This document shows positions 16,607 to 24,613 of a stretch of 64,000 nucleotides of DNA, one piece after another. Source of the DNA: Leptotrichia hofstadii (GTDB lineage: Bacteria; Fusobacteriota; Fusobacteriia; Fusobacteriales; Leptotrichiaceae); NCBI RefSeq assembly GCF_007990525.1, contig NZ_AP019823.1, positions 2,294,001 to 2,358,000 on the forward strand, written 5' to 3'. The notes beneath the pieces were generated by a model. It was not told the DNA's origin. It saw only the letters and a program-made list of their open reading frames with translations, and made no database searches. A program made the position numbers and the translations under genes. Position 1 is the stretch's first letter. Each line of letters begins with the position of its first letter.

Positions 16607-16706
16607 TTTTAAGTAAATATTCTATTTCTACTCTATCTAAATTCTATTTCTTCATTAATTTTCTGATGAAAATCAATTCTGTTTTTGACATTAATAATAA
16701 CACTGA

Positions 16707-18296
16707 CTAACGATTATTGCTTTTTTTCTGAAAATTCATCCACTCAAATACATTTTTAAATGCCTTCCCATTTACATTGGCCTTTTCACTCCCACCTTTT
16801 CCAGCGTTACTTGGCTCAAATCCGAAAGTTTCGGTATCTTTGGAATTTTTTATTTTATCCCTGTTCTGCACACCTTCCACCTGATTATTCAAAAAATATA
16901 TCCACGAAAAATGTCCGGGAAATCTTGAATTTGGCACATCTGTCCCAACTACATTTTCATAATACGAATACCACGCATTATCCGCTCCAGCCCTTAATAA
17001 ATCTCTATATGTTGGAAGCGAGAATTTTTTCGGCGTAACAATTCCGTCATCTGCCGCCGCAATGAACCATACTGGCGTTTTTTTCATCTTCTGAATTTTT
17101 TCTTTTGTTACCCACAGTTTCTTAGTTTCTACAAATCTTGAAACTGCACTGTTTTTACCGCCTGCCGAAACTTCAATATTATTTGTCTTATAAGTTCCGT
17201 CGCTATTTCTTGCATATTCATGATAAGCATACGCCTCGCAAATCGGTACTGCCGCCGCAAAATAGTCTGGATAAGTAATTATCATATTTACAGTCATGTA
17301 TCCTCCGTTTGAATCTCCAGCAAGGTAAATTCTGCTTGTGTCAACATACGGATTATGTTTTACGTATTCCTTGATTGTATCCATCAAAATTTGAGTGTAT
17401 CTTGAATTTCCGCTTCCATTTCCATTAGTCCCATCACCCTCATCCATCCAGTAAGTTGGCGACTGTACAGCCAGAACAAATGCTCCTTTTGTATCAGTTC
17501 CTCCTGCAGTAAAATATTTCTGAATTTCCTCTTTCGCAAGTGCCGAAGTTTCTGTGCCCAGAATATCAATATCAGGATCTGTTCCACCTTCCCCTTGTCC
17601 ATGAAGCCAAACAATTAAAGGCTTTTTTCCTCCTAATTTTAACTTTTCAGGCTCATAAGCCGCCATTTCCAGTTTTAGATTTTCTATTTTTTTAGTAATT
17701 GGATTTTTATAATTTCCACTAAATGAACTTCTATAATTAAACAATTCTGTATCAGCCGAAACTCTATTATTAATTACATCCTCTTTTTTACTGACTAAAT
17801 AATCTTTCCCATCAACTGTAACTTTCCCCTCGATTTCCACAACATATTCTTTTACCCATTCATTAAAAAATTTCTGTCTGTTATAAGCAAAGGGCGAACC
17901 TTCATATTTCAACGTATTAGGATTAAACTTATTTTCTAATTCAAGTGTAACAATCCCAGTATCAAAGGCTTTCTCTCCTTTCTTATCTGAAACATGCACA
18001 TTTGTTACTTTCCTCTCAAATCCATTTGTCCTTACTTTCCAATCATTTTTATCAAGATTCGTAATTCTATAATCACCCATTTCCAAAATAACTTTGCTCA
18101 CAGCAGGCCCGCTCTCAAAACCTTGCACAAAAATGTTAATTTTCTTTATCCCGTCATAATTTGATAAATCCACAGTTTTTTCACTCACTTTCACATTTCC
18201 AATTTTTTTCCTGCTAACTCTTTTCTTATTCGCACTATTTCCAATTACTCCAGAAATTAGCATAATAAACAAAATTATTGCTAGATTTTTTTTCAT
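16707..18296 (-). CDS. Secreted esterase/PHB-depolymerase-like alpha/beta hydrolase
   Basis: A 529-residue exported protein (signal MKKNLAIILFIMLISGVIG, no lipobox Cys). Residues about 30-190 look like a beta-rich immunoglobulin-like domain. Residues about 215-510 form an alpha/beta hydrolase: oxyanion stretch LIVWLHGQGEGG, nucleophile elbow AGDSNGGY (Ser), acid AAADDGIV (Asp), and His in FPGHFSW. The layout, an Ig-like domain ahead of an esterase core, resembles Thermotoga EstA-type esterases and peptidase S9-like proteins. Substrate is unknown; ester or peptide hydrolysis outside the cytoplasm is likely. Single gene, leftward. Confidence 0.8.
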   Translation of the reverse strand: MKKNLAIILFIMLISGVIGNSANKKRVSRKKIGNVKVSEKTVDLSNYDGIKKINIFVQGFESGPAVSKVILEMGDYRITNLDKNDWKVRTNGFERKVTNVHVSDKKGEKAFDTGIVTLELENKFNPNTLKYEGSPFAYNRQKFFNEWVKEYVVEIEGKVTVDGKDYLVSKKEDVINNRVSADTELFNYRSSFSGNYKNPITKKIENLKLEMAAYEPEKLKLGGKKPLIVWLHGQGEGGTDPDIDILGTETSALAKEEIQKYFTAGGTDTKGAFVLAVQSPTYWMDEGDGTNGNGSGNSRYTQILMDTIKEYVKHNPYVDTSRIYLAGDSNGGYMTVNMIITYPDYFAAAVPICEAYAYHEYARNSDGTYKTNNIEVSAGGKNSAVSRFVETKKLWVTKEKIQKMKKTPVWFIAAADDGIVTPKKFSLPTYRDLLRAGADNAWYSYYENVVGTDVPNSRFPGHFSWIYFLNNQVEGVQNRDKIKNSKDTETFGFEPSNAGKGGSEKANVNGKAFKNVFEWMNFQKKSNNR

Positions 18297-18452
18297 AATC
18301 CGTCACTCTCCTTCACAATATTGTTTAAAATTACATTTGTTATACCCCATTTTCTTTTAAAGTCAATACCATTTTGAAAAAAACTATAACTTAATGATAA
18401 AATTTAATTAAAAGATATTTTAATAGTTACGCAGGTTATGTAACAATCTTGT

Positions 18453-18493
18453 AAAAAATAAAAACTGCCATATTATATAAATACAGCAGTTTT
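18453..18493 (-). terminator. Terminator of the SIMPL gene pair
   Basis: On the minus strand AAAACTGC pairs with GCAGTTTT around a 17-base loop and is followed by a T-rich run. It lies just after the stop of the downstream SIMPL gene. Confidence 0.8.
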
Positions 18494-18507
18494 CTTAAAT
18501 TATATTT

Positions 18508-19569
18508 TTAGTTCATTTCAAATTCGATGTAGACAGTTTTTGAAATATTTAATTTTTTTGGCGAAATTACGATGTTTCTTCTTGTGGATTCATCAAGAAG
18601 CTCCCTGTCGCTTTTTTTCACTTGCACTAGGTTAGTCGCATAATTGGCTTCATTGTAATAGTTGTAGTTGTAATCGTAATAAGGCTGGATAACTCCATAT
18701 GATTTATCTGTGATTGTAACGGGATTTTTTAGGTTTAAATCTGTTTTTCCTAAGATAACTTGCGCTTTTTTCAAGGCTTCCTTGTAGGCATTTTCGTAAA
18801 GTTCATTTTCCAGCTGCTGCTTATTGTCAATATCGTATTCGATTTGCCCAGTCGTACCGATTCCCAATGTGCTTGCTACATTTATGATGTTTCCAAGATT
18901 TTTTAAATCTCTTGTTTCAACTTCTATCTGGTGTGAAACGACTTGGATATTTTTTTTATTGCTTGTTCTTTTTTCAAGGCTCACTTCCTTATTGTCGTAT
19001 CCTGAGATTTTTACTGAACTTGCGGGAATTCCTGCTTTGCTCAATTTTTGCTGAATATCATTAAATTTTGACATTGCATTCTGGTATGCCTGTTTATTTG
19101 TCGCATCCTGAGATTCAACAGTGAAAATATATGTCCCGTTTTTACTTCTGTTCAAGGAATAAATTTTTTCAGCTGCAAGAACACTCATAAAATTTTTCAA
19201 TGTATCAAGAGAAATTCTGTCAACTTCTACTGAAAGTTTTGTTTTATATTCCTTTTTCCCTTTGTTTTCAATTACTGTATCCCAGTTATATGTTTCATAG
19301 GTAGAATATCCTGTCGAATTAATCTTGTTGTATTTTGTCCCGGTTTGAGCAAGCAATCTTTTATATCTTTCTAAAATTTTAGAATTTTCAGCACTTGCCT
19401 TATCCAGACTTTCGTTTTCAGTCTGAATTGTAAGGGCAATTTTTGCCGAATTTGGCATAATTTCCTTTTGTGAAACTCCTCTAACCTGTATTCTTTTTCC
19501 AGCAACTTCGCCATCTGCAAATGACAATACTGAAAAAATCATTATAAGTAACGCTATTATTTTTTTCAT
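18508..19569 (-). CDS. SIMPL domain-containing protein (DUF541), copy 1
   Basis: A 353-residue exported protein with signal MKKIIALLIMIFSVLSFADG and a SIMPL/DUF541 domain. The family hallmark at the mature N-terminus, RIQVRGVSQKEIMPNSAKIALTIQTEN, corresponds to the usual small-domain start with a conserved Pro-Ala. The paired-strand pattern ends with NISKTVYIEFEMN. Bacterial relatives (for example BP26/OMP28 of Brucella) form ring-like periplasmic assemblies, but the cell role is not known. It follows a second SIMPL gene by 77 bases. Confidence 0.85.
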   Translation of the reverse strand: MKKIIALLIMIFSVLSFADGEVAGKRIQVRGVSQKEIMPNSAKIALTIQTENESLDKASAENSKILERYKRLLAQTGTKYNKINSTGYSTYETYNWDTVIENKGKKEYKTKLSVEVDRISLDTLKNFMSVLAAEKIYSLNRSKNGTYIFTVESQDATNKQAYQNAMSKFNDIQQKLSKAGIPASSVKISGYDNKEVSLEKRTSNKKNIQVVSHQIEVETRDLKNLGNIINVASTLGIGTTGQIEYDIDNKQQLENELYENAYKEALKKAQVILGKTDLNLKNPVTITDKSYGVIQPYYDYNYNYYNEANYATNLVQVKKSDRELLDESTRRNIVISPKKLNISKTVYIEFEMN

Positions 19570-19646
19570 TTTAAAATTCCTTTCTAAAATTTAATTTTCA
19601 TTCTTTAAACATAGTCTAGTATAAATATAAAGTTATACTATTTTTG

Positions 19647-20786
19647 TTATTTCATTTCATACATAACTGATATATTTTGTACAAGTTTTAATGGTTTTGG
19701 AGTATAGTCAACTCTAGGTTTACTAGCTCTCATTGGCACAGGTGCGGACGCTGCCACTGACTTAGTTATCATTCTATCATTTGAATACTCAAGTTCTGCC
19801 GTTGGCGCCGCATTATAAGCCACACTCCAGTCCTGATCAATCCTGTCAATCATCTTTTGCTGAAATTCCACATCTTCACTCACGATAATCGGTGTTCCCA
19901 ATTTCATCTTACTGGAACGCAAAATGCTTTCTGCCTTCTGTTTTGTCTGATTATAGGCATCTTTGTACATTTCTGACTCAATTCTGTCTTTGTCTGACAA
20001 GTCAAAGTTAATTGAGCCGTTTATGTTTATTCCATTATCATCAGCAATTGAAATTATTGTATTAAGCTCCTTTATATTTTTTGTCGTAAGTACAAATTCA
20101 TTTGTAACATAGTAGACATCTTTTCTTGAATTTTTGTTATCTGCTGTATAATTTTCTTTTATCGTATAATCACTCAAAATAATATCACTTTCAGGGATTC
20201 CAGCCGAAATCAGCTTTCTTCTTGAAGTATTAAGTTTGTTAAATACTTTATTTAAAGCTTGATCAACAGTTGTTCCGTTTTCATTTATGTTAAAAGCAAA
20301 TGTATTTTCATCAAAATTTTTCTGAATGCTTTGCAAATTATCCCCGTCTTCCAAGTCAATCAATGCTGAAATTTTGTTAAAATCTGTATTTTTTACTAGC
20401 ATTGACATTTTCACATCATAAGAAGTTGGCTTTTTATCAGTCTTTTTGACAGTCTTATTTGGAACAGTTTTCACATCCAGAATATCTTCATCATTTTGAT
20501 ATTCGCTTACTTTCCTATTGTAAAACGCCTTTGTTTCCAAATTTTCAAGCGATATTTTCCTAGCTCTCAATTCACTTTTAAACTTCTCAATCTTCTTATT
20601 AACCTCATTAGTCGTCTGGCTTAAATTACTCCCCTTTTCCTCAATCTTAAAATTAATCTTTGCCAAGTCTGGCATAACTTCCCTTTCTGCATTCCCAGTA
20701 ACACTTATCTTTCTGACAATATTCTCATTCGCACTAAACGAAATTATGCTCATCAGTGAAAAAAGTGCAATTGCTATCTTTTTCAT
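19647..20786 (-). CDS. SIMPL domain-containing protein (DUF541), copy 2
   Basis: A 379-residue paralogue of the next gene. I start at the ATG at 20786, since GGAGGGA lies before it; an ATG 12 bases upstream overlaps that site. Signal MKKIAIALFSLMSIISFSA is followed by RKISVTGNAEREVMPDLAKINFKIEEKG, the SIMPL start. It is longer than copy 1, with an insert about residues 95-120 rich in Lys and Asp (DVKTVPNKTVKKTDKKP), and ends in VQNISVMYEMK. Probably co-transcribed with copy 1. Confidence 0.85.
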   Translation of the reverse strand: MKKIAIALFSLMSIISFSANENIVRKISVTGNAEREVMPDLAKINFKIEEKGSNLSQTTNEVNKKIEKFKSELRARKISLENLETKAFYNRKVSEYQNDEDILDVKTVPNKTVKKTDKKPTSYDVKMSMLVKNTDFNKISALIDLEDGDNLQSIQKNFDENTFAFNINENGTTVDQALNKVFNKLNTSRRKLISAGIPESDIILSDYTIKENYTADNKNSRKDVYYVTNEFVLTTKNIKELNTIISIADDNGININGSINFDLSDKDRIESEMYKDAYNQTKQKAESILRSSKMKLGTPIIVSEDVEFQQKMIDRIDQDWSVAYNAAPTAELEYSNDRMITKSVAASAPVPMRASKPRVDYTPKPLKLVQNISVMYEMK

Positions 20787-21227
20787 ATTTCCCTCCATAA
20801 TTTTTATTTATTATTTTTTTAAATTCCATATCTTTTATATAAGTATAACACACGTATATTAAAAGTAAATGAGGGTTTTTATTTTTATTTCAAAATAAAA
20901 TTAATCAAAAGAATTAAAAATTTTTGTCCTTTGTTGGAAAAGTTTGTAATAAATTTGTTATTTAAATGGAGTTTAGTATTAAAGTACAAATCTCAAATAA
21001 AATATCTACTATGTTTTAAAAAAATTGCAATTCGTTTTTTATCAAAATATTTTAAATTACATTGTAATATTTAGATATAATTTTATTTTTTATTAAATTT
21101 TTTTCAGAAATAGAAAAAGCAATTTGTATTCCAGATTAAAATATTGTATAATAAAAATATAAAAAGAACACAAATAGTTAATACATAATATGAAATAAAT
21201 ATTTAAAATAAAAGGAGATGATATGCG
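20787..21227. other. Non-coding region with a partial repeat and the cassette 2 leader
   Basis: Positions 20921-20982 are a partial, inverted copy of the outer end of the large hairpin repeat (compare 41165-41225). Positions 21025-21227 are the conserved leader of lipoprotein cassette 2. The remainder is featureless AT-rich DNA. Confidence 0.7.
21124..21152 (+). promoter_or_regulatory. Promoter of small lipoprotein gene, cassette 2
   Basis: TTGTAT (21124-21129), 17 bases, TATAAT (21147-21152), identical in sequence and spacing to cassette 1. Confidence 0.8.
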
Positions 21228-21404
21228 ATGTTTAAGAAAATTTTACTCATGATTATACTTGTTATGTCCGTCGTGGGATGTGAACTGCTTGATCCTAAAG
21301 GTTGGAAAGAAGCAGAACAGGATGCTGCTGAAAGAGAAGAAACATGTTATAGAAGGGCTGATGGAATTGTCTACTGCAAGGATAAATATGGAAATGTCTA
21401 TTAG
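21228..21404 (+). CDS. Small lipoprotein (cassette 2)
   Basis: A 58-residue member of the repeated family. Signal MFKKILLMIILVMSVVGCE has its lipobox Cys at residue 18. The mature part keeps the Trp-Lys-Glu-Ala core (GWKEAEQDAAE) and the two tail cysteines (ETCYRRADG, VYCKDKYGN). The residues just after the lipidated Cys differ from the others (ELLDPK instead of SAHD), so this is the most diverged of the three tandem-style copies. Function unknown. Confidence 0.75.
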   Translation: MFKKILLMIILVMSVVGCELLDPKGWKEAEQDAAEREETCYRRADGIVYCKDKYGNVY

Positions 21405-21469
21405 CTATATGTGACGTGGAAAAGATAAGATGGATAACAATGGTTTAAAAGCTATGAAATACATACAGA

Positions 21470-21514
21470 GGGCAGGGGCTTCCCATACAGGGGAATGTAC
21501 TCCTGTCTTTTTTT
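21470..21514 (+). terminator. Terminator of lipoprotein cassette 2
   Basis: GGCAGGGG pairs with CTCCTGTC (two G-T pairs) and is followed by seven T. Confidence 0.75.
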
Positions 21515-21615
21515 GAGTAAATGTTCTATTTCTATTCTATCTGATACTATTTTCCATTTAATATAGTAGAAATCAGAAAATTTAATGAATTTTCCTCAGA
21601 AATAGAAAAAGCAAT

Positions 21616-21644
21616 TTGTATTCTAACTTAAAATATTGTATAAT
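21616..21644 (+). promoter_or_regulatory. Promoter of small lipoprotein gene, cassette 3
   Basis: TTGTAT (21616-21621), 17 bases, TATAAT (21639-21644), as in the other copies. Confidence 0.8.
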
Positions 21645-21732
21645 AAAAATATAAAAAGAACACAAATAACTAATACATAAAACAGAATAAATATCTGACA
21701 TAGATATTTAAAACAGAAGGAGATGATATGCA

Positions 21733-21912
21733 ATGTTTAAGAAGATTTTGCTCATGGCTATACTTACTGTGGCAATTATTGGATGCAGTGCACGTGATAT
21801 TGCCCTATGGAAAGAAGCGGAACAGGAAAGAAGAGAAGAAGGTAGAAGATGTTATAGAAGGGCTAACGGAGAAGCCTACTGCGTAGACAAGTACGGAAAC
21901 AGGACATACTAG
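21733..21912 (+). CDS. Small lipoprotein (cassette 3)
   Basis: A 59-residue member of the family with signal MFKKILLMAILTVAIIGCS (Cys at residue 18). Its mature part CSARDIALWKEAEQERREEG and tail cysteines (RRCYRRANG, AYCVDKYGNRTY) are very close to cassette 1. The start is chosen by conservation with the other copies rather than the earlier out-of-frame ATG at 21728. Function unknown. Confidence 0.8.
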   Translation: MFKKILLMAILTVAIIGCSARDIALWKEAEQERREEGRRCYRRANGEAYCVDKYGNRTY

Positions 21913-21924
21913 CTATATGTGATA

Positions 21925-21968
21925 AAAGCAGGAGCTTCTCATACAGGGAATGCCTTCCTGCTTTTTTT
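21925..21968 (+). terminator. Terminator of lipoprotein cassette 3
   Basis: AAAGCAGGAG pairs with CTTCCTGCTTT and runs into seven T. Confidence 0.8.
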
Positions 21969-22010
21969 GAGTAAATATTCTATTTCTATTCTGTCTGATA
22001 CTATTTCCCA

Positions 22011-22362
22011 TTTAAATAACAAATTTATTACAAACTTTTCTAATTAATAAAGTATATAAACCTAATTTTTTCAAGTAATTTAAGATATAATTTTCACCTT
22101 TTAAATAGATTCTAGTATGAATTAATTTGTCGGAGCATTTTTCTGTGCTGGCAAAACTGTTTGAGCATAGTGAGTTTTTTGTCAGTGCAGAAAAATGTCG
22201 TAGACTAGCCATAGGTTGTAGGATTTGCGGCAATGAGCAATCCTACGAAAAGAAAAAGAAAAAACATAATAATATGAAAAAATATTTATTAATTAAAATA
22301 TATAAAAAATAATTTAATTTAATAATTACGAATTAGCTATTAAACAACCCTATTATGAAAAT
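22011..22362 (+). repeat. Large hairpin repeat, copy A
   Basis: Repeat that starts TTTAAATAACAAATTTATTAC and runs through a long hairpin (arms 22136-22158 and 22173-22197) and a second conserved hairpin (GTAGGATT ... AATCCTAC, about 22217-22246). It ends near the words CTATTAAACAACCCTATTATG. Copies B and C lie at 28969-29242 and 40872-41225. No gene is supported inside it, although short reading frames cross it. Confidence 0.85.
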
Positions 22363-22657
22363 CTCGCATGGATACTTAAAAATTAGATTTACAAAATACC
22401 ACATTAATTTCATCTCTATTTTGCCTGTTACCTTTTTAACATCATTTAATTCTTCGTTATCTTGTATTAGATTAAATTCCATATTTGTATAAACTACGCT
22501 TTGTAATATGTCACATAAATCAATTTCTTCTAGGTAAGATTTTTCCAAAAATATAAAAGCCGAATTACAAGTTAAAAAAATAAATTTATATCATTTTTTC
22601 AATATTTATGATATTATATAGAGTAAAGAATTAACAATAAAAATAACGAGGTGAAAA
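22363..22657. other. Spacer with a possible coding scrap on the minus strand
   Basis: A minus-strand frame (22333-22590) reads FLEKSYLEEIDLCDILQSV and later KKVTGKIEMKLMWYFVNLI but has no ATG with a ribosome site and ends inside the hairpin repeat. It may be a remnant of a larger gene; no family is assigned. A weak promoter (TATTAT) for the PASTA gene may lie near 22612. Confidence 0.35.
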
Positions 22658-23611
22658 ATGGCCACAAAATATAAATTTAATTATGGAAAATTTTTTAGAA
22701 CTATTATTGTACTGCTTTGTTTAGTGGCATTAATAAGATTTGGCAAGGATGTTTTTGAACGTCATTTTTTTAACACTAGACTTACAGTTATTCCTGATGT
22801 CATAAATCTTGACAAAAAGGATGCAATAAAATATTTGAAAAAGGCTGGACTTAAGGTTAAAGTTATTAACTCAAAGACTGAAAAAGTTCCGCTAGATACG
22901 GTTTATAATCAGGATCCACGCCCAGGCAAGGAAGTCAAAGTAAACAGAGTTATAAGAATATGGGTAAATAACGGAGAAGATGTAAAAGTTCCTAATATTA
23001 TTGGACTGGAACTGCTTGAAGCAAGATCTCGGTTAAAAGGGCAAAATATTCAGATTGAAACGATTGATTATTACCCATCTAATCAGAAATATAATACAAT
23101 TTTGGGAGTTTATCCAAAACCAGGTACAAAACTTGAGATTAACCAAAAAATTTCGATACTGGTTTCTTCACAGCAAATGGTAGATCCGTCAGTTATGCCA
23201 AATATAACAGGACTTGACTTAAATGATGCGAGAGAATTGTTAAAACAAATTGGGCTTGATATTGGAAATATTTCACGTACAAGTGACCCAACATTGCCTG
23301 TAAATACAATTATTTCAACAAATCCTGCGGCTGGAACGAAGATTCAGAGAGGACAGAAGGTATCGATTGTATTGAATACTGGAGCCGCTCCGAAAAAACG
23401 TGAAAGATCGACAGAGGAAATTATCAATCAGTCTCAGGAAGAAATAGATAATCAGGAAATTGAGAAAATCATTGACAACACAATCAACAAAATGGATCAG
23501 CAAGGCACTGAACAGAAGAATAACGGAAACACACAATCTCCTCCACGTAACAACACACAAGGCGGCGGAAATAATAATGATTCTGGTGGCGATGAAGATA
23601 GCGACGAATAG
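22658..23611 (+). CDS. PASTA domain-containing membrane protein
   Basis: A 317-residue protein with a short cytoplasmic tail, one membrane segment (about residues 14-32, TIIVLLCLVALIRFG) and three PASTA domains outside. Examples are VIPDVINLDKKDAIKYLKKAG, VPNIIGLELLEARSRLK and MPNITGLDLNDARELLKQIG, each closing with a PxPGT-like turn. The last about 75 residues are Gln/Asn/Gly-rich and look disordered. PASTA domains bind peptidoglycan in Ser/Thr kinases and penicillin-binding proteins; here no kinase or enzyme domain is attached. The protein may sense or tether the cell wall. RsgA follows closely downstream. Confidence 0.88.
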   Translation: MATKYKFNYGKFFRTIIVLLCLVALIRFGKDVFERHFFNTRLTVIPDVINLDKKDAIKYLKKAGLKVKVINSKTEKVPLDTVYNQDPRPGKEVKVNRVIRIWVNNGEDVKVPNIIGLELLEARSRLKGQNIQIETIDYYPSNQKYNTILGVYPKPGTKLEINQKISILVSSQQMVDPSVMPNITGLDLNDARELLKQIGLDIGNISRTSDPTLPVNTIISTNPAAGTKIQRGQKVSIVLNTGAAPKKRERSTEEIINQSQEEIDNQEIEKIIDNTINKMDQQGTEQKNNGNTQSPPRNNTQGGGNNNDSGGDEDSDE

Positions 23612-23752
23612 TTAAAAGGATTAAAAATTTAGAAAGGAGATGGGAGTTATTTTGAATGTTATTTTGAAATTTCTCCCAAATATTTTATCAAAGGAAAAGT
23701 TATTAGAAAAATAAAAGGATTTTACTATGTTTTAGACGAAAATTCCAAAAAT

Positions 23753-24580
23753 TTGAATGAAGAAAATATTTATGAATGTAAACTACGTGGAACATTAAAA
23801 GTAAAAAATGATAAAATGAACTGTATTATCGGAGATCTTGTAGAATTTGACGAAAAGGAAAAAGTTATTGAAAAAATTGAAAAAAGAGAAAATTTTTTAT
23901 ATCGTCCACTAATTGCAAATATTGATTTTATCGGTATTCTATTTGCAATAAAAAGTCCGAATTTTGATTTTACAAATTTTCAGAAAATGCTGTTAAACGC
24001 AAATTCTCAAAATATTCCAGTTGTGCTAATATTGTCAAAAATTGACTTAGTTTCAAAAGAAGAACTGGGGGAATTTTTTAATAAATTTAAACAAATTTTT
24101 AAAGAAACAATTTCTATTTTCCCAATTTCAACTGAAACGAATACTGGAATTACCGAATTAAAGCAATATATAAACAAAAAATCAGTTGTAATTTCAGGAC
24201 CATCGGGTGCCGGAAAATCCACGCTTATAAACACTCTAATTGGTAAAGAAGTACTAGCTACAAATGATGTCAGCCAGAAAACCAAAAAAGGGCGGCATAC
24301 AACAATAGAAAGCCGATTTTTTATGTCAGCACCACATTCATACATAATAGACACTCCAGGATTTTCCACATTAGACTTTCCAAAACTGGAAGAAAAAAAG
24401 GAACTGGAAAAATTATTTCCAGAATTTTTAGAATTTATTCCTAACTGCAAATTTCGAGACTGTATTCACGTAAACGAGCCAAACTGTGCAATAAAGGAAA
24501 ATGTGGAAAATGGTAATATTTCGCAAGAACGATACGATTTTTATCTACATTCATTACAAAATATAAGATTTAATAAATAA
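23753..24580 (+). CDS. rsgA: Ribosome small subunit-dependent GTPase A (5' end unresolved)
   Basis: Circularly permuted GTPase that matures the 30S subunit. From the first usable start (TTG at 23753) 275 residues are read. G4 is present in LILSKIDLVS, followed by P-loop GPSGAGKST, switch KKGRHTTIE, DTPGF and the Zn-binding tail CKFRDCIHVNEPNC. The true N-terminus seems to lie upstream. The same frame is open from 23633 and encodes FIKGKVIRKIKGFYYVLD, which is the usual start of the OB domain, but it has no ATG, GTG or TTG. The ribosome site AAAGGAGA at 23633-23640 feeds another frame. A frameshift or a rare ATT start is possible. It probably sits in an operon with rpe. Confidence 0.9.
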   Translation: MNEENIYECKLRGTLKVKNDKMNCIIGDLVEFDEKEKVIEKIEKRENFLYRPLIANIDFIGILFAIKSPNFDFTNFQKMLLNANSQNIPVVLILSKIDLVSKEELGEFFNKFKQIFKETISIFPISTETNTGITELKQYINKKSVVISGPSGAGKSTLINTLIGKEVLATNDVSQKTKKGRHTTIESRFFMSAPHSYIIDTPGFSTLDFPKLEEKKELEKLFPEFLEFIPNCKFRDCIHVNEPNCAIKENVENGNISQERYDFYLHSLQNIRFNK

Positions 24581-24613
24581 TTTAAAAATAAAAAATGGAA
24601 AGAGTTGATTTTT

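Larger units (their letters stand above)
16105..16610 (+). repeat. Lipoprotein cassette, copy 1 (promoter, small gene, terminator)
   Basis: The whole unit is repeated at 21025-21515 and 21590-21970: an AT-rich leader (CAAAATATTTTAAATT...), a -35/-10 promoter, an AAGGAGATGATATGC site, a small lipoprotein gene and a trailing GTGAC...GGGCAGGGGCTTCC terminator. The non-coding parts are conserved nearly as well as the coding part, which suggests recent duplication of a whole unit. Confidence 0.85.
21025..21515 (+). repeat. Lipoprotein cassette, copy 2
   Basis: Same order as cassette 1: leader, TTGTAT-17-TATAAT promoter, AAGGAGATGATATGCG site, 58-residue lipoprotein, long trailer and terminator. 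It lies in direct tandem with copy 3, about 75 bases apart. Confidence 0.85.
21590..21970 (+). repeat. Lipoprotein cassette, copy 3 (trailer shortened)
   Basis: Same leader, promoter, ribosome site and gene as the other cassettes. The trailer between the stop and the terminator lacks about 55 bases present in copies 1 and 2. Confidence 0.85.

Noticed and set aside
22012-22233. Open reading frame of 73 codons on the minus strand
   Set aside because: It lies wholly in the hairpin repeat copy A and its residues follow the repeat, with no ribosome site; copies B and C do not keep the frame.
22127-22312. Open reading frame of 61 codons on the plus strand (MSEHFSVLAKL...)
   Set aside because: Again within repeat copy A. 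In copy B the arms differ and the frame is lost, so the repeat, not a protein, is conserved.
22333-22548. Minus-strand frame of 71 codons (MEKSYLEEIDLCDIL...)
   Set aside because: Starts at TTG without a ribosome site and ends inside the repeat; kept only as a possible scrap in the spacer entry.
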